Assembly: GCA_029265315.1 (NCBI GenBank) | Contig: JAJUJM010000001.1 | Coordinates: 106,493 to 170,492 of the forward strand | Direction of reading: 5' to 3' | Source: Actinomycetota bacterium | GTDB taxonomy: Bacteria; Actinomycetota; Coriobacteriia; Anaerosomatales; PHET01 | DNA: 64,000 nucleotides | Shown: piece by piece, positions 37,308-48,256 of the stretch | How positions within the stretch are numbered: position 1 is the stretch's first letter | Layout of the letters: each line of letters opens with the position of its first letter | Made by a program: the position numbers and the translations under genes | The notes under the pieces: generated by a model | Told to the model about the DNA's origin: nothing | The model's input: the letters and a program-made list of their open reading frames with translations, nothing else | Databases searched by the model: none

Positions 37308-38583
37308 GCGCGGGCGGGTCGTCGACCCCCAGGTCGGACTCGATACCGTTGCGGACGTCATCGTACGTGACGGACGCATCGTCGAGATCGGCTCCGACCT
37401 CACGATCCCGAAGGGCGTCACCATCGAGTGTGCGGAGAAGGTCATCGTCCCGGGACTCGTCGACATCCACACGCACCTGCGTGAACCCGGTTTCGAGTAC
37501 AAGGAGGACGTGGCGACCGGCACACGTGCTGCTGCGCACGGCGGCTTCACAGCCGTGTGTGCCATGCCCAACACGAAGCCGGTGTGCGACACCGGAAGCG
37601 CCGTGCGCTTCCTCACAGAGCGCGCCAGGGCCGTGGGTCTGGTTCGCGTGCACGTCATCGGCGCCTGCACCGCCGGCCAGCGTGGTGAGGCGCTCGCCGA
37701 GATCGGTGACATGGTCGCTGAGGGCGCCGTGGCCTTCTCTGACGACGGTCACGGCATCGTGGACTCGGGCATGGCGCGCCTCGTCATGGATTACGCCAAG
37801 CAGTTCAGCACGACGGTCATCAGCCACTGTGAGGACAGCGCGCTGGTGAAGAAGGGCGTCGTGAACGAGGGCGAGGTCTCTACTCGCCTGGGGTTGCCCG
37901 GCTGGCCGGCGGCGGGCGAGGAGGTCATGGTAGCGCGCGACCTGGCGCTCGCTGAACTCACCGGCTGCCGGGTCCACCTGGCGCATCTGTCCACTGCCCG
38001 CTCCCTCGAGCTCGTTCGTGAGGCGAAATCGCGTGGACTCTCGGTGACCTGCGAGGTCACACCGCACCACCTGTTCCTCGACGAGACCGCGCTCGACGGT
38101 GCTTACGACACCAACCTCAAGATGAATCCCCCTTTGCGTACACCCGCCGACAGAGAGGCGCTGGTCGCCGGGCTGCTCGACGGGACAGTGGACGCTATCG
38201 CCACCGACCACGCGCCGCACGCCCCTCATGAGAAGGCGCTCGAGTTCGAGCTGGCGCCGTTCGGTACCACCGGTCTTGAGACCGCGCTCCCGCTGGTCGT
38301 GACCAACCTCGTGACTCCGGGTGTTCTCGGCTGGGCCGATTTGGTTAGGGTGATGGCCATCGGGCCGCGCGCCGCACTTGGTCTGCCCGAGATGCGCCTT
38401 GAACCCGGAGCGGTCGCGGACCTGACCGTCATCGATCCCGAGGCGCGTGTCGAGGTCTCGCCGGCCCTGTTCGAGAGCCGGTCGGCGAACTCCGCTTTCC
38501 TGGGAATGCAGCTTCTGGGTAGGGCGTCCGAGGTCTTGGTCGAAGGCCGGTTCGCACTGCGCAACGGAAAGGTGGTCGATTAG
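37291..38583 (+). CDS. pyrC: Dihydroorotase PyrC (type I)
   Basis: Zinc amidohydrolase cyclising carbamoyl-aspartate, 430 residues. The metal site H60-T-H62 lies in VDIHTHLREPG, further ligands in ISHCED and LAHLST, and D306 in ATDHAPHAPHEK. It is of the longer type I (multidomain-like) class. GTG 37291 has GGGAGG 8 bases upstream, inside pyrB, which fixes the start. carA begins directly after its stop. Confidence 0.95.
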   Translation: MAVLLKRGRVVDPQVGLDTVADVIVRDGRIVEIGSDLTIPKGVTIECAEKVIVPGLVDIHTHLREPGFEYKEDVATGTRAAAHGGFTAVCAMPNTKPVCDTGSAVRFLTERARAVGLVRVHVIGACTAGQRGEALAEIGDMVAEGAVAFSDDGHGIVDSGMARLVMDYAKQFSTTVISHCEDSALVKKGVVNEGEVSTRLGLPGWPAAGEEVMVARDLALAELTGCRVHLAHLSTARSLELVREAKSRGLSVTCEVTPHHLFLDETALDGAYDTNLKMNPPLRTPADREALVAGLLDGTVDAIATDHAPHAPHEKALEFELAPFGTTGLETALPLVVTNLVTPGVLGWADLVRVMAIGPRAALGLPEMRLEPGAVADLTVIDPEARVEVSPALFESRSANSAFLGMQLLGRASEVLVEGRFALRNGKVVD

Positions 38584-39861
38584 GTGACCGATCGTATCCC
38601 GGCCATCGTCGCGTTCGAAGACGGACTGGTCTTGAGTGGCTGGTCATGTGGCGCTCACGGCGAAGCGGTCGGCGAAGCGTGCTTCAACACATCGATGGCC
38701 GGCTACCAAGAGGTGTTCACCGACCCGAGCTACGCGGGCCAGGTGATCACCATGACATCGCCTCACATCGGCAACTACGGCGTCAACGGTGTGGACATGG
38801 AGTCGCGAGGCTGCTTCGCCACGGGCGTGATCGTGCGCGAGATGTGCCACGAGCCCTCCAACTGGCGCAGCGAGGAGAGCCTGCCTGAGTTCCTCGCCCG
38901 CAATGGTGTCGTCGCCGTGGAAGGTGTGGACACGAGACGCATCGTGCGACACATCCGTGAGAAGGGCGCGATGAACGTCGTCATCTCGACGGTCGACCTG
39001 GACGGCGACTCGCTCGTCGCGAAAGCGAAGGCGTCGCCGGGTCTCGTCGGTCGCGACCTCGTCTCGGAGGTCGCGGTTCGCGAGCCCTACGAGTGGGGCG
39101 ATCCCGTTCCCGGGGCCGGGCTTCCCGTGGACACCGGGGTGCTGCCTGCGACGCCGCGTTACCGTGTCGTGGCATTCGACTCAGGCATCAAGTACAACAT
39201 CCTGCGCAACCTTGCCGAGGCGGGCTGCGCTGTGCGGGTCGTCCCTCCCACGACGACCGTCGACGAGGTGCTCGCGCAGGAACCAGACGGCGTGTTCCTG
39301 GCAAACGGCCCCGGGGACCCTGCTGCCGTGGACTACCTGTACACGACGCTTCGGGGCCTGTTGGGACTCAGGCCCGTGTTCGGCATCTGCCTGGGCCACC
39401 AGATGCTCTCACTCGCGGCGGGTGCGGGTACGTACAAGCTCAAGTTCGGTCACCGTGGCGGGAACCAGCCGGTCATGAATCTGAGGAATGGTCGAGTCGA
39501 GATCACGAGTCAGAACCATGGGTTCTGTGTCGACTTCTCAAGCATAGGGCCTTTGGACGTCGCGAGAAGTCAGGGACTCGAGCACGATCCCGGCGACCTC
39601 GGAGCTTGGGTCCGCTCGGGCGTCGCACCGGTCGTGACGAGCGATGCGTTCGGTCCGGTGCAACTCACGCACGTGAACCTGAACGACATGACCGTCGAAG
39701 GCATTCGTCTGCTCGATGTCCCGGCATTCTCGGTCCAGTACCACCCTGAGGCGGCGCCGGGCCCGCACGATGCACACTACCTGTTCGGAGAGTTCACGCG
39801 GCTCATGGATGAGGCGCGTGCGTCGTCGAACCCCGTGAACGTCCCCGCCAAGGAGGGGTAA
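38584..39861 (+). CDS. carA: Carbamoyl-phosphate synthase small subunit CarA
   Basis: Glutaminase subunit of carbamoyl-phosphate synthase, 425 residues, somewhat longer than the common 360-380 because of an extended C-terminus. The N-terminal domain has GEACFNTSMAGYQEVFTDPSYAGQ; the class I amidotransferase domain has the nucleophile C269 in GICLGHQM and the His/Glu pair in YHPEAAPGPHD. GTG start abuts the pyrC stop. A universal stress protein gene separates it from carB. Confidence 0.96.
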   Translation: MTDRIPAIVAFEDGLVLSGWSCGAHGEAVGEACFNTSMAGYQEVFTDPSYAGQVITMTSPHIGNYGVNGVDMESRGCFATGVIVREMCHEPSNWRSEESLPEFLARNGVVAVEGVDTRRIVRHIREKGAMNVVISTVDLDGDSLVAKAKASPGLVGRDLVSEVAVREPYEWGDPVPGAGLPVDTGVLPATPRYRVVAFDSGIKYNILRNLAEAGCAVRVVPPTTTVDEVLAQEPDGVFLANGPGDPAAVDYLYTTLRGLLGLRPVFGICLGHQMLSLAAGAGTYKLKFGHRGGNQPVMNLRNGRVEITSQNHGFCVDFSSIGPLDVARSQGLEHDPGDLGAWVRSGVAPVVTSDAFGPVQLTHVNLNDMTVEGIRLLDVPAFSVQYHPEAAPGPHDAHYLFGEFTRLMDEARASSNPVNVPAKEG

Positions 39862-39864
39862 GCC

Positions 39865-40686
39865 ATGCCGATCCGAAAGATGCTCATGCCTCTGTCGTTG
39901 GGTCCTCGCGACGACAAGATGCTCGCGTTCGCGTGCGGTCTGTCCACCCAGGGTGTGCGCGAGCTGCTCGTCGCTCATGTCGTCGACAGTTCAGGACAGG
40001 AAGCGCCGGTGATCATCCGGGAGGTCGAGCGCGCACGGGCCAGACTGCTCGAGATGGCTGAGGGCTACCGGGGTTGCGGGATGACCGTCGAGGTCCGCGT
40101 GGTGATGGGTTCGGTGTTCGAGGAGATATCCGCGCTCGCCCACCAGGCGCATGTGGATGTCGTGTGCGTGGGGACAGAGGGCAAGTCGCTGGTTGACTAC
40201 CTGTTCTCAGGATCGGTGTCCGAGGACCTCGCGCTGCGAGGCGACGTGCGCACGATGACAGTGCGCTTCGATCTGCTGGAGAGTCCCGAGCACGCACGGC
40301 AGGTCGCGTGTGATTTCGGCAAGACGCTCGTGGTCCCGACCGATCTCTCGGCATCGGCCATGCGGGCGTTCCTGTCGGCCTTCGAGAGACCGAGAGAGGT
40401 CATGGGCAAGGTGCATCTCGTCCACGTCAGGAGCGATGTCGCCGATGTCGAGGCACAACTCGCTGGTCTGGCGTCGATGGCCAAGGCCGAGCACGGTGTG
40501 GAGGTCATCGTGGCGGTACTCGACGGAGACCCCGCCGAGGCGATACTCGAGTACGTGTCCTCCGTCGACGCGACGGGGCTCATCACCGGCAGGCGCGGCC
40601 GCGGGACTCTCACGAAGGGGTTCATGGGGAGCGTCTCCATGAGACTCATCCAAGATGCCCCGTGTCCGGTCGTCGTGCAGCCCTGA
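39865..40686 (+). CDS. Tandem universal stress protein
   Basis: Two UspA domains in 273 residues. Each ends with the ATP-binding pattern G-x2-G-x9-[22 protein letters not shown] near 105-124 and [20 protein letters not shown] near 240-259. The first copy has Glu and Lys in place of one canonical residue, but the glycines remain, so ATP binding is plausible. GGAGG lies 8 bases before the ATG. It sits 3 bases after carA and 85 before carB, same strand, so it must be co-transcribed with the pyrimidine operon; a link to nucleotide state is inference. Confidence 0.9.
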   Translation: MPIRKMLMPLSLGPRDDKMLAFACGLSTQGVRELLVAHVVDSSGQEAPVIIREVERARARLLEMAEGYRGCGMTVEVRVVMGSVFEEISALAHQAHVDVVCVGTEGKSLVDYLFSGSVSEDLALRGDVRTMTVRFDLLESPEHARQVACDFGKTLVVPTDLSASAMRAFLSAFERPREVMGKVHLVHVRSDVADVEAQLAGLASMAKAEHGVEVIVAVLDGDPAEAILEYVSSVDATGLITGRRGRGTLTKGFMGSVSMRLIQDAPCPVVVQP

Positions 40687-40771
40687 CACGACGCAAGGAT
40701 CGCGATCGTGGGACTGGAGTGCGGTTCGTCTGAGGCAGCGGCAGCGGCAGCCGGAAGCGACAAGGAGTGAC

Positions 40772-43700
40772 ATGCCCCGTAGGGACGACATCAAGAAGAT
40801 CCTGGTCATAGGCTCAGGGCCCATCGTGATCGGTCAAGCATGTGAGTTCGACTACTCGGGCGCACAGGCGTGCAAAGTACTGATGAACGATGGGTACGAG
40901 GTCGTGCTGGTCAACAGCAATCCCGCCACGATCATGACCGATCCCGAGCTGGCGACGAGGACCTACGTCGAACCCATCACGCCGCAGTTCGTGGAGAAGG
41001 TCATCGCCGCCGAAAGGCCGGATGCGCTGCTGCCCACGTTGGGTGGACAGACGGGACTGAACTGCGCGGTCGCGTGCGCCGAAGCCGGCATCCTCGACGC
41101 ATACGGGGTGGAGCTGATCGGCGCCAGACTCGACGTCATCAAGAAGGGCGAGGACAGGCAACTCTTCGCTGAGGCGATGCGAAGGATCGGCCTCGAGGTG
41201 CCCCGCAGCGGGTACGCACACTCGCTTGAAGAGGCGACGGCCGTCGCTGACGGCCTTGGGTTCCCGGTGGTCATCAGACCATCCTTCACGCTCGGCGGGG
41301 CCGGCGGCGGCATCGCGTACAACGCCGAGGAGTTCCGCGACATCGTGATGCACGGGCTGGCGTTGTCTCCCGTCACCGAGGTCCTCGTCGAGGAGAGCGT
41401 GATCGGCTGGAAGGAATTCGAGATGGAGGTCATGCGTGACCGCAACGACAACGCGGTCATCGTCTGCTCCATCGAGAACTTCGACCCCATGGGGGTGCAC
41501 ACCGGCGATTCCATCACGGTCGCTCCTGCGCAGACACTCACCGACCGCGAGTACCAGATGATGCGTGATGCGTCGATCGCGATCATGCGCGAGATCGGGG
41601 TCGAGACCGGGGGGAGCAACGTCCAGTTCGCGATCAACCCGGATGACGGTCGCATGGTGGTCATCGAGATGAACCCGCGCGTCTCGAGGTCGAGCGCTCT
41701 GGCATCGAAGGCGACAGGGTTCCCAATCGCCAAGATCGCGGCGCGACTCGCGGTGGGCTACACCCTTGACGAGATCGACAACGACATCACGCGCGAGACG
41801 CCCGCCTGCTTCGAGCCCTCTATCGATTACACGGTCGTGAAAGTACCTCGCTGGGCGTTCGAGAAGTTCCGTGGGACGGACGAGACGCTCACGACGCGCA
41901 TGAAGAGCGTCGGTGAGGCCATGGCCATCGGTCGCACGTTCGAGGAGGCCTTCGGTAAGGCCATGCGCTCGTTGGAGAACGGCCGCGGAGGACTCGGCGC
42001 CGATGGCAAGGACTCGTTCGAAGAGCACAAGTTCGACCAGTTCCTCGCCGTGCCGAACGAGTCGCGCCCGTTCTACCTGGCGGAGGCGCTCAGGCGCGGC
42101 CGTCCCATCGACGAGCTCAATGAGATCACACGCATCGACAAGTGGTTTCTGGGCCGGCTCGCCGCGACCATCGAGGTCGAGCGCTCGCTTGAGGGGCGTT
42201 CCCTCGATTCCTTGACGGCCGAGGACCTGTACCGGGCAAAGCGGCACGGTCTGTCTGATGCGCAGATCGCCCACTTGACGGTCTCGACAGAGGCGAGCGT
42301 GCGTGCGGTCCGAAAGGCACTGGGTGTCCGGCCGACGTTCAAATCGGTCGACACGTGTGCTGCGGAGTTCGCCGCGTACACGCCGTACTACTACAAGACG
42401 TACGAGGACGAGGACGAGGTCGCCGTCGCCGAGCGCCCGCGCGTCATGATCCTTGGCGCCGGCCCCAACCGCATCGGACAAGGGATCGAGTTCGACTACT
42501 GTTGCGTTCACGCGTCGTATGCGTTGCACGACGCGGGCTTCGAGACGGTGATGGTCAACTGCAATCCCGAGACAGTATCGACCGACTACGACACGTCCGA
42601 CCGGCTCTACTTCGAACCACTGACGTTCGAGGACGTGATGGACATCGTCGATGCCGAGAAGCCTGTCGGCGTCGTGGTGACGTTCGGCGGCCAGACGCCG
42701 TTGAAGCTCGCACGCGCGCTCGAAGCGGCCGGCGTGCCGATCATGGGCACGAGCCCGGAGGCCATCGACCTGGCCGAGGACCGGAGTCGATTCGCCCCGA
42801 TACTCGACGAGCTCGGGATCGAGTACCCCGCGGCGGGAACGGCCTCGAGTCTCGATGAGGCGCTGGCTGTCGCACGCCGGATCGGGTTCCCGCTGCTCGT
42901 GCGACCGAGCTACGTGCTCGGTGGGCGAGGTATGGTCATCGCTTATGACGAGCAGTACCTCGAGAAGTACATGGCCGAAGCCACGCGGATCTCACCGGAT
43001 CACCCGGTCCTGCTCGACCGGTTCCTGGAGGGTGCCGTCGAAGTCGATGTCGATGCGGTATGTGACGGCGAGAGTGTGTATATCGGTGGCGTGATGGAGC
43101 ACATCGAGGAGGCGGGCATCCACTCCGGCGACTCGGCTTGTTCGATCCCGCCATATTCGCTCGGCGACGACATCGTGGCGCGGATCCGGAAGCACGCCGT
43201 CGACCTCGCGCTCAGGTTGGGAGTCGTAGGCCTGATGAATGTCCAGTTCGCGGTGAAGGACGACCAGGTCTACGTCCTCGAGGTCAACCCACGGGCGAGT
43301 CGCACCGTGCCCTTCGTGAGCAAGGCGACCGGTGTTCCTCTGGCCAAAGTCGCTGCCCGCGTCATGGCGGGCGAGAAGCTGGCCGAGATGTCGCTGCCGC
43401 CCGACGACCGCGAATTGACACGCTTCTGCGTCAAGGAGGCGGTCATGCCGTTCGGGCGCTTCCCCGGCGCCGACAGCGTGCTGGGGCCTGAGATGAAATC
43501 CACCGGTGAGGTCATGGGAGTCGCTGGCGATTTCCCGGCGGCGTACGCGAAGAGCCAGCTCGCCATCGATTACTCGTTACCCACCGGAGGGACGGCGTTC
43601 GTCTCGGTGTCGGACCGCGACAAGCGCCAGATCGTCGGCGTCGCGAAGCACTTGCAGTTGCTGGGTTTCTCTATCATGTCGACCAAGGGCACGGCGCGCA

Positions 43701-44005
43701 CGCTCCGCGCGGCCGGCATACCGGTCACAGAGGTGCTCAAGCGTCACGAGGGCCGCCCGAACATCCTCGACGAGATCGCGAACGGCAATGTGCAGCTCGT
43801 CATCAACACGCCCTTCGGGCAGGAGACCCGTTCGGACGGCTTCCACATCCGCTCGGCGGCGATCCATCACGGTATCCCCAATATCACCACACTGCCCGCG
43901 GCGATGGCGGTCGTGCAGGCGATCGAGGCGGTCAAGGAAGGTCGGCTGGGCGTGTGCGCGCTGCAGGATTTCGAGGGCGTTCCGACGGACGGGGCCGACG
44001 CGTGA
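40772..44005 (+). CDS. carB: Carbamoyl-phosphate synthase large subunit CarB
   Basis: Ammonia-dependent synthetase subunit, 1077 residues, full length. The two ATP-grasp halves begin [25 protein letters not shown] near residue 8 and [24 protein letters not shown] near 559; each carries the [17 protein letters not shown] or [17 protein letters not shown] block. A C-terminal MGS-like domain ([18 protein letters not shown] onward) closes it, the usual allosteric site. AAGGAG is 6 bases before ATG 40772, fixing the start. The stop overlaps pyrK. Confidence 0.96.
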   Translation: MPRRDDIKKILVIGSGPIVIGQACEFDYSGAQACKVLMNDGYEVVLVNSNPATIMTDPELATRTYVEPITPQFVEKVIAAERPDALLPTLGGQTGLNCAVACAEAGILDAYGVELIGARLDVIKKGEDRQLFAEAMRRIGLEVPRSGYAHSLEEATAVADGLGFPVVIRPSFTLGGAGGGIAYNAEEFRDIVMHGLALSPVTEVLVEESVIGWKEFEMEVMRDRNDNAVIVCSIENFDPMGVHTGDSITVAPAQTLTDREYQMMRDASIAIMREIGVETGGSNVQFAINPDDGRMVVIEMNPRVSRSSALASKATGFPIAKIAARLAVGYTLDEIDNDITRETPACFEPSIDYTVVKVPRWAFEKFRGTDETLTTRMKSVGEAMAIGRTFEEAFGKAMRSLENGRGGLGADGKDSFEEHKFDQFLAVPNESRPFYLAEALRRGRPIDELNEITRIDKWFLGRLAATIEVERSLEGRSLDSLTAEDLYRAKRHGLSDAQIAHLTVSTEASVRAVRKALGVRPTFKSVDTCAAEFAAYTPYYYKTYEDEDEVAVAERPRVMILGAGPNRIGQGIEFDYCCVHASYALHDAGFETVMVNCNPETVSTDYDTSDRLYFEPLTFEDVMDIVDAEKPVGVVVTFGGQTPLKLARALEAAGVPIMGTSPEAIDLAEDRSRFAPILDELGIEYPAAGTASSLDEALAVARRIGFPLLVRPSYVLGGRGMVIAYDEQYLEKYMAEATRISPDHPVLLDRFLEGAVEVDVDAVCDGESVYIGGVMEHIEEAGIHSGDSACSIPPYSLGDDIVARIRKHAVDLALRLGVVGLMNVQFAVKDDQVYVLEVNPRASRTVPFVSKATGVPLAKVAARVMAGEKLAEMSLPPDDRELTRFCVKEAVMPFGRFPGADSVLGPEMKSTGEVMGVAGDFPAAYAKSQLAIDYSLPTGGTAFVSVSDRDKRQIVGVAKHLQLLGFSIMSTKGTARTLRAAGIPVTEVLKRHEGRPNILDEIANGNVQLVINTPFGQETRSDGFHIRSAAIHHGIPNITTLPAAMAVVQAIEAVKEGRLGVCALQDFEGVPTDGADA

Positions 44006-44814
44006 CGGTCTCGCCGCAACCTGTGCTCGAGACGGTTCGGGTCCTCGCCAACGAGCGGATCGCCACCGGCGTCGGTCTGCTCACCCTGCAAGCACCTCGG
44101 ATCGCGCGTAGCGTCGAGCCCGGTCAGTTCGTACACCTGCGGATAGGAGTCGGGCGCACCGAGATCCTCCGGCGTCCGTTCTCGGTCCATCGAGCCGTAG
44201 GTGACCGGATCGAGATCCTGTACCAGGTGGTCGGGGCCGGTACGGCCAGGCTTGCTCGTGTCGGCCCGGCTGACGAGGACCTCGACGCGATCGGGCCAGT
44301 GGGTCACGGATGGGACGTGCCGGCCGGGACGTCGCATGCGCTTCTCGTCACCGGAGGTCTCGGCGCTGCCCCGATGGGCATGCTCGCGGAGAGGCTTGCT
44401 GCCCAAGGGGTGGCTTGTGTCGTCGCCATGGGTGCGCCGACAGCAGAGCGTCTCGTCGCTCGCGAGCTGTTCGAGAGCGTCGCTCGCAAGGTGGTATTGA
44501 CCACAGATGACGGCACCGCGGGTACACGCGGGCTCGTGACGGTCGCGACGGAGCGACTCCTCGCTGAGGAGCGGTTCGACATGGTGTACGCGTGTGGTCC
44601 CGAGGGCATGCAGCGAGCAGTGGCATCGCAGGCCGCGGTCGCCGGCGTGCGATGCCAGGTCTCACTGGAGCGCCTGATGGCGTGCGGGATCGGCGCATGC
44701 CTGTCGTGCGTGGTCACCACCACCAACGGTCGGAAGCGCGCCTGCGTTGACGGTCCGGTGTTCTATGCCGAGGAGGTGGTGTGGTATGCGTCGGAGGTCC
44801 CGCCGAAGCACTAG
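44002..44814 (+). CDS. pyrK: Dihydroorotate dehydrogenase electron transfer subunit PyrK
   Basis: FAD/[2Fe-2S] protein that passes electrons from class 1B PyrD to NAD+, 270 residues. The FAD domain has RRPFSVH, the NAD domain [15 protein letters not shown], and the [2Fe-2S] cluster uses C228, C233, C236 and C248 ([12 protein letters not shown]...ACVDGPVF). GTG start overlaps the carB stop. pyrD follows after about 80 bases containing an 8-pair imperfect hairpin near 44844-44871. Confidence 0.94.
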   Translation: MTVSPQPVLETVRVLANERIATGVGLLTLQAPRIARSVEPGQFVHLRIGVGRTEILRRPFSVHRAVGDRIEILYQVVGAGTARLARVGPADEDLDAIGPVGHGWDVPAGTSHALLVTGGLGAAPMGMLAERLAAQGVACVVAMGAPTAERLVARELFESVARKVVLTTDDGTAGTRGLVTVATERLLAEERFDMVYACGPEGMQRAVASQAAVAGVRCQVSLERLMACGIGACLSCVVTTTNGRKRACVDGPVFYAEEVVWYASEVPPKH

Positions 44815-44895
44815 GCCGCCCGTGTCGCAACGGTCCGCACCCCGTGGATGCGTACCCGCTGATCCGCGGTGGTCGAGTGTCGGGCACGGATCACG

Positions 44896-45828
44896 ATGAC
44901 CATGGACGCTCACGTCGACCTCAGTGTCGCGCTTGGAGAGCTTGAGTTGGCGAACCCCGTCATGACCGCGTCGGGCACCTTCGCGTCCGGCCGTGAGTTC
45001 GCCGCTTTCGTCGATCTGAATCGCCTTGGCGCCGTCGTGACCAAAGGCGTCTCGGCGCAGCCCTGGGACGGCAACGAGAGCCCGCGCATCGCGGAGACAC
45101 CCAGCGGCATGCTCAATTCGATCGGGCTTCAGAACCCCGGGGCTGAGGCGTTCTGTGCCAAAGACCTCGTGTGGCTCAAGGAACATGCTCCGCGTGTGCC
45201 GGTCATAGTCAATGTGAGTGGCCACACCGTCGATGAGTACGCAGCCGTCGTCGAGCGTCTGGACGAAGAGTGTGCCGTGAGCGCCTACGAGATCAACATC
45301 TCGTGTCCTAACGTGGATGAGGGCGGGCTGGCGTTCGGCACCTCGTGTCCGGCAGCGGCTGCCGTGGTGGCGGCGTGTCGCGAAGTGACCACACGGCCGC
45401 TTATCGTGAAGCTCTCTCCGAACGTCTCAGACATCGCCGAGATCGCTCGGGCGGTGGAGGCTGCCGGCGCCGACGCCGTCTCTCTGATCAACACCCTGCT
45501 CGGTATGGCCATCGATGTCGACACCCGACGCCCGATGCTTGCGCGTGGTGTCGGGGGACTGTCCGGCCCTGCCATACGTCCTGTCGCGGTCCGGATGGTG
45601 TGGCAGGTTGCGCGTGCGGTGACCATCCCTGTCGTGGGCATGGGTGGCATCATGACCGGCCGGGACGCGATCGAGTTCATGCTCGCCGGCGCGACCGCTG
45701 TGGCCGTCGGTACGGCGAACTTCATCGACCCCACCGCGACGATGCGGGTCCTGGACGGGGTTGAGGAGTACTGTCGCAAGCACGGGGTCAAGCGGGTCCG
45801 CGACCTGATTGGAGCCGTGAGTCTGTGA
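44896..45828 (+). CDS. pyrD: Dihydroorotate dehydrogenase PyrD, class 1B catalytic subunit
   Basis: FMN TIM-barrel enzyme oxidising dihydroorotate, about 310 residues. [10 protein letters not shown] at the N-terminus, [10 protein letters not shown], and the active-site loop [10 protein letters not shown] with the class 1 catalytic Cys are present; [19 protein letters not shown] near the C-terminus binds the FMN phosphate. Class 1B is supported by the neighbouring pyrK. Start uncertain: ATG 44896 or 44902; no strong ribosome binding site. Confidence 0.95.
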   Translation: MTMDAHVDLSVALGELELANPVMTASGTFASGREFAAFVDLNRLGAVVTKGVSAQPWDGNESPRIAETPSGMLNSIGLQNPGAEAFCAKDLVWLKEHAPRVPVIVNVSGHTVDEYAAVVERLDEECAVSAYEINISCPNVDEGGLAFGTSCPAAAAVVAACREVTTRPLIVKLSPNVSDIAEIARAVEAAGADAVSLINTLLGMAIDVDTRRPMLARGVGGLSGPAIRPVAVRMVWQVARAVTIPVVGMGGIMTGRDAIEFMLAGATAVAVGTANFIDPTATMRVLDGVEEYCRKHGVKRVRDLIGAVSL

Positions 45829-45841
45829 GGGGTGTGACACG

Positions 45842-46594
45842 GTGACTGAGCCGTTCAGGAAGACATCCGAGTCCGCGGTGCCTGCCAAGGACCGGCTGAT
45901 GGTCGCACTGGACTGTCCGGGAGACGAGGCGCTTGACATGGCACGGTCTCTTTCCGGACATGTCCGCTGGCTGAAAGTCGGCATGACGCTGTTCTACGAA
46001 CGTGGTCCTGATGTGGTGAAGCGTCTCTCCGGTGAAGGGTTCGACGTGTTCCTCGACCTGAAGCTTCACGACATCCCGCATCAGGTGCAAGGAGCGGCTT
46101 CTCGGGTCGCGGCGCTTGGAGCGAAGATGCTGACTGTCCATGCCGCAGGAGGGGCGGAGATGCTCAAGGCCGCTCTAGCGGGATCGCGCGAGGGCGCCGA
46201 GCAGGTGGGTGTTTCGCCCCCGGCGGTCATCGCAGTGACAGTTCTGACGAGCCTCAGTGAGGCGGACCTGTCGGCCGTAGGGTTGACGTCTCCGGCTGCA
46301 GTACTAGTGGAGCGTCTGGCCACCCTCGCCCGAGACGCCGGGTTGGCGGGTGTCGTGTGCTCGCCGCACGAAGCCGCTGTCGTTCGCGGGGCCCTCGGTG
46401 GGTCGGCCCTCGTCGTGACGCCCGGCGTCAGACCCGCGGGTTTCGACTCTCAGGACCAGAGCCGCGTGGCCACGCCCGCGTCGGCGATTCGTGCGGGGGC
46501 GAGCCATATCGTCGTCGGCCGCCCGATAACCGGTGCCCGAACACCGGTCGATGTCGTTCACAGGATCATCTCGGAGATGGAAGGTGAATCGTGA
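45842..46594 (+). CDS. pyrF: Orotidine 5'-phosphate decarboxylase PyrF
   Basis: Final step of UMP synthesis, 250 residues. The catalytic Asp-Lys-Asp network is in VFLDLKLHDIPHQV, with VALDCP at the N-terminus and VTPGVRP plus VVGRPIT in the C-terminal phosphate loop. GTG start 13 bases after pyrD; the stop overlaps pyrE by four bases. It belongs to the shorter group I family. Confidence 0.95.
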   Translation: MTEPFRKTSESAVPAKDRLMVALDCPGDEALDMARSLSGHVRWLKVGMTLFYERGPDVVKRLSGEGFDVFLDLKLHDIPHQVQGAASRVAALGAKMLTVHAAGGAEMLKAALAGSREGAEQVGVSPPAVIAVTVLTSLSEADLSAVGLTSPAAVLVERLATLARDAGLAGVVCSPHEAAVVRGALGGSALVVTPGVRPAGFDSQDQSRVATPASAIRAGASHIVVGRPITGARTPVDVVHRIISEMEGES

Positions 46595-47181
46595 GCTCTC
46601 GCATGTCCGAAGCCGACGTCCTGAGTGCACTGAAGGACGCTGATGCGGTGCTCAAGGGGCATTTCGTGTTGACGAGCGGCCGTCACAGCGACACGTACGT
46701 GCAGTGTGCGCGTGTCTTGGAAGACCCGGCTCTGACCACACGTCTCGCAGAAGCGGCGGTCGCTTCGCTTCCCTCACACATGGACGTCGATCTGGTGGCG
46801 GCGCCTGCTGTGGGTGGGCTGATCATCGGTTTCGCTGTAGCGCAGGCCCTCGGGGTCAGGTTCATCTTCAGTGAGCGGGAAGTGGGAAAGATGGTCTTCC
46901 GTCGTGGATTCACGGTCGCTGAGGGGGCCCGAGTGCTGGTCGTGGAAGACGTGGTCACGACTGGTGGCAGCGTCGCCGAGGTGATCCGTCTGGTCACCGA
47001 CGCCGGAGCCGGGGTCGTGGGAGTGGTCGCTCTCATAGACCGTGGGGGAGTGAAGGCCTTCGACGCCCCGCTATACCCTTTACTTCGACTTGAGGTTGAG
47101 TCTTGGGAGCCGCAGTCCTGCGACCTCTGTGCTGCCGGTGTGGACGTCTACTCGCCGGGTAGCCGTCGACTGTCGACATAG
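46591..47181 (+). CDS. pyrE: Orotate phosphoribosyltransferase PyrE
   Basis: Makes OMP from orotate and PRPP, 196 residues. TSGRHSDTYVQC binds orotate, and VLVVEDVVTTGGSVAEVI is the PRPP loop. GTG start overlaps pyrF. It is the last pyr gene; the 123 bases after it hold no clear terminator but include TAGCAT near 47210, a possible -10 for mihF. Confidence 0.95.
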   Translation: MSSRMSEADVLSALKDADAVLKGHFVLTSGRHSDTYVQCARVLEDPALTTRLAEAAVASLPSHMDVDLVAAPAVGGLIIGFAVAQALGVRFIFSEREVGKMVFRRGFTVAEGARVLVVEDVVTTGGSVAEVIRLVTDAGAGVVGVVALIDRGGVKAFDAPLYPLLRLEVESWEPQSCDLCAAGVDVYSPGSRRLST

Positions 47182-47304
47182 CTCTTCCCATCGCCGCAGG
47201 TCAGGCGTAGCATAGACCGCGTCTCGCGTTATCTCGCCGTCCCGTGAGGGGGAGGGCGAAACAAGACGCATGGACTGCCCCGCCTGGGACGACGAGGAGG
47301 AACC

Positions 47305-47613
47305 ATGGCACTGCCGAATCTCTCGCCGGAAGACCGCGCCAAGGCGCTCGCCAAGGCCGCCGAGGCTCGTCAGAAGCGAGCCGCCATCCGCACGAGGATC
47401 AAGAACGGGGACATGTCGTTCGCCGACGTCATGAAGAACGCCGACGACCCGGTGATCGCGCGCATGAAGGTCTCCACACTTCTCGAGTCGCTGCCCGGCT
47501 TCGGGAAGGCCAAGGCCGCGAAGCTGATGGCCGACCTGGAGATCTCACCGAGCCGTCGTGTGCAGGGTCTGGGTGCCCGTCAGCGCGAGCAGCTCATGGA
47601 GCGCTTGGGCTGA
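47305..47613 (+). CDS. mihF: Integration host factor, actinobacterial type (mIHF)
   Basis: DNA-bending nucleoid protein of 102 residues of the actinobacterial IHF family, unrelated to proteobacterial IHF. After a basic N-terminal helix (KALAKAAEARQKRAAIRTRIKNGDMSFADVM) comes a helix-two-turn-helix core with STLLESLPGFGKAKAAKLMADLEISPSRRVQGLG, the Gly-rich DNA-contact motif. GAGGAGG lies 5 bases before the ATG. The mihF-gmk-rpoZ order is the actinobacterial signature used in my taxonomic call. Confidence 0.95.
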   Translation: MALPNLSPEDRAKALAKAAEARQKRAAIRTRIKNGDMSFADVMKNADDPVIARMKVSTLLESLPGFGKAKAAKLMADLEISPSRRVQGLGARQREQLMERLG

Positions 47614-47614
47614 G

Positions 47615-48256
47615 GTGCGTCATTCGGGCGTGTCCGGACAACCCCCCAAACGCCGCGGCAACCTCTTCATCGTGTCCGGCCCTTCGGGCGCCGGGAAAGG
47701 GACGTTGGTCAAGGAGCTCGCTTCACGCGTCGACGACGTGTGGGTGTCGGTGTCCGCGACCACGCGTGCGCCGCGTCCGGGCGAGGTGGACGGCAAGGAC
47801 TACCTCTTCGTCAGCAATGAGAGATTCGATGAGCTCATAGCGACCGGTGGCCTCTTGGAGTGGGCGGAAGTACATGGGAACCGTTACGGTACTCCGCTCG
47901 CCGAGGTACAGGCCCGGATCGCCGACGGCAAGCAGGTGATTCTTGAGATCGATCCCCAAGGTGCGTTCCAGGTCCGTGACCAGCTTCCCGAGACGGTGCT
48001 GATCTTCATCCTCGCCCCTTCGAAAGAGGAATTGATGCGGCGCTTGAGGAAGCGCGGCTCGGAGACGGACGAGCAGATGGCGGTGCGGATGGCGACCGCA
48101 GAGCGGGAGCTCGCCCTTGTGGGGAAGTACGACCATGTGGTAATAAACGACGACGTCTCACGCGCGACCGACGAGATCGCGCGCATCATCGACGACTACG
48201 CATCTACCGAGGAGTCTCAAGCCGCCCATGTCTGTGATCAAGCCCGAGATCGATGA
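47615..48256 (+). CDS. gmk: Guanylate kinase Gmk
   Basis: GMP to GDP kinase, about 213 residues. P-loop SGPSGAGKGTLVKEL near 20, GMP-binding SATTRAPRPGEVDGKDYLFV, ILEIDPQGAFQVR and LRKRGSETDEQ are typical. GTG 47615 follows the mihF stop by one base; GTG 47630 is also in frame. The 3' end overlaps rpoZ by 29 bases. Confidence 0.95.
   Translation: MRHSGVSGQPPKRRGNLFIVSGPSGAGKGTLVKELASRVDDVWVSVSATTRAPRPGEVDGKDYLFVSNERFDELIATGGLLEWAEVHGNRYGTPLAEVQARIADGKQVILEIDPQGAFQVRDQLPETVLIFILAPSKEELMRRLRKRGSETDEQMAVRMATAERELALVGKYDHVVINDDVSRATDEIARIIDDYASTEESQAAHVCDQARDR

Noticed and set aside
40814-42529. 571-codon open frame antisense to carB
   Set aside because: carB is full length with all motifs on the plus strand; the antisense product shows no domain and Asp/Arg/His shadow composition.
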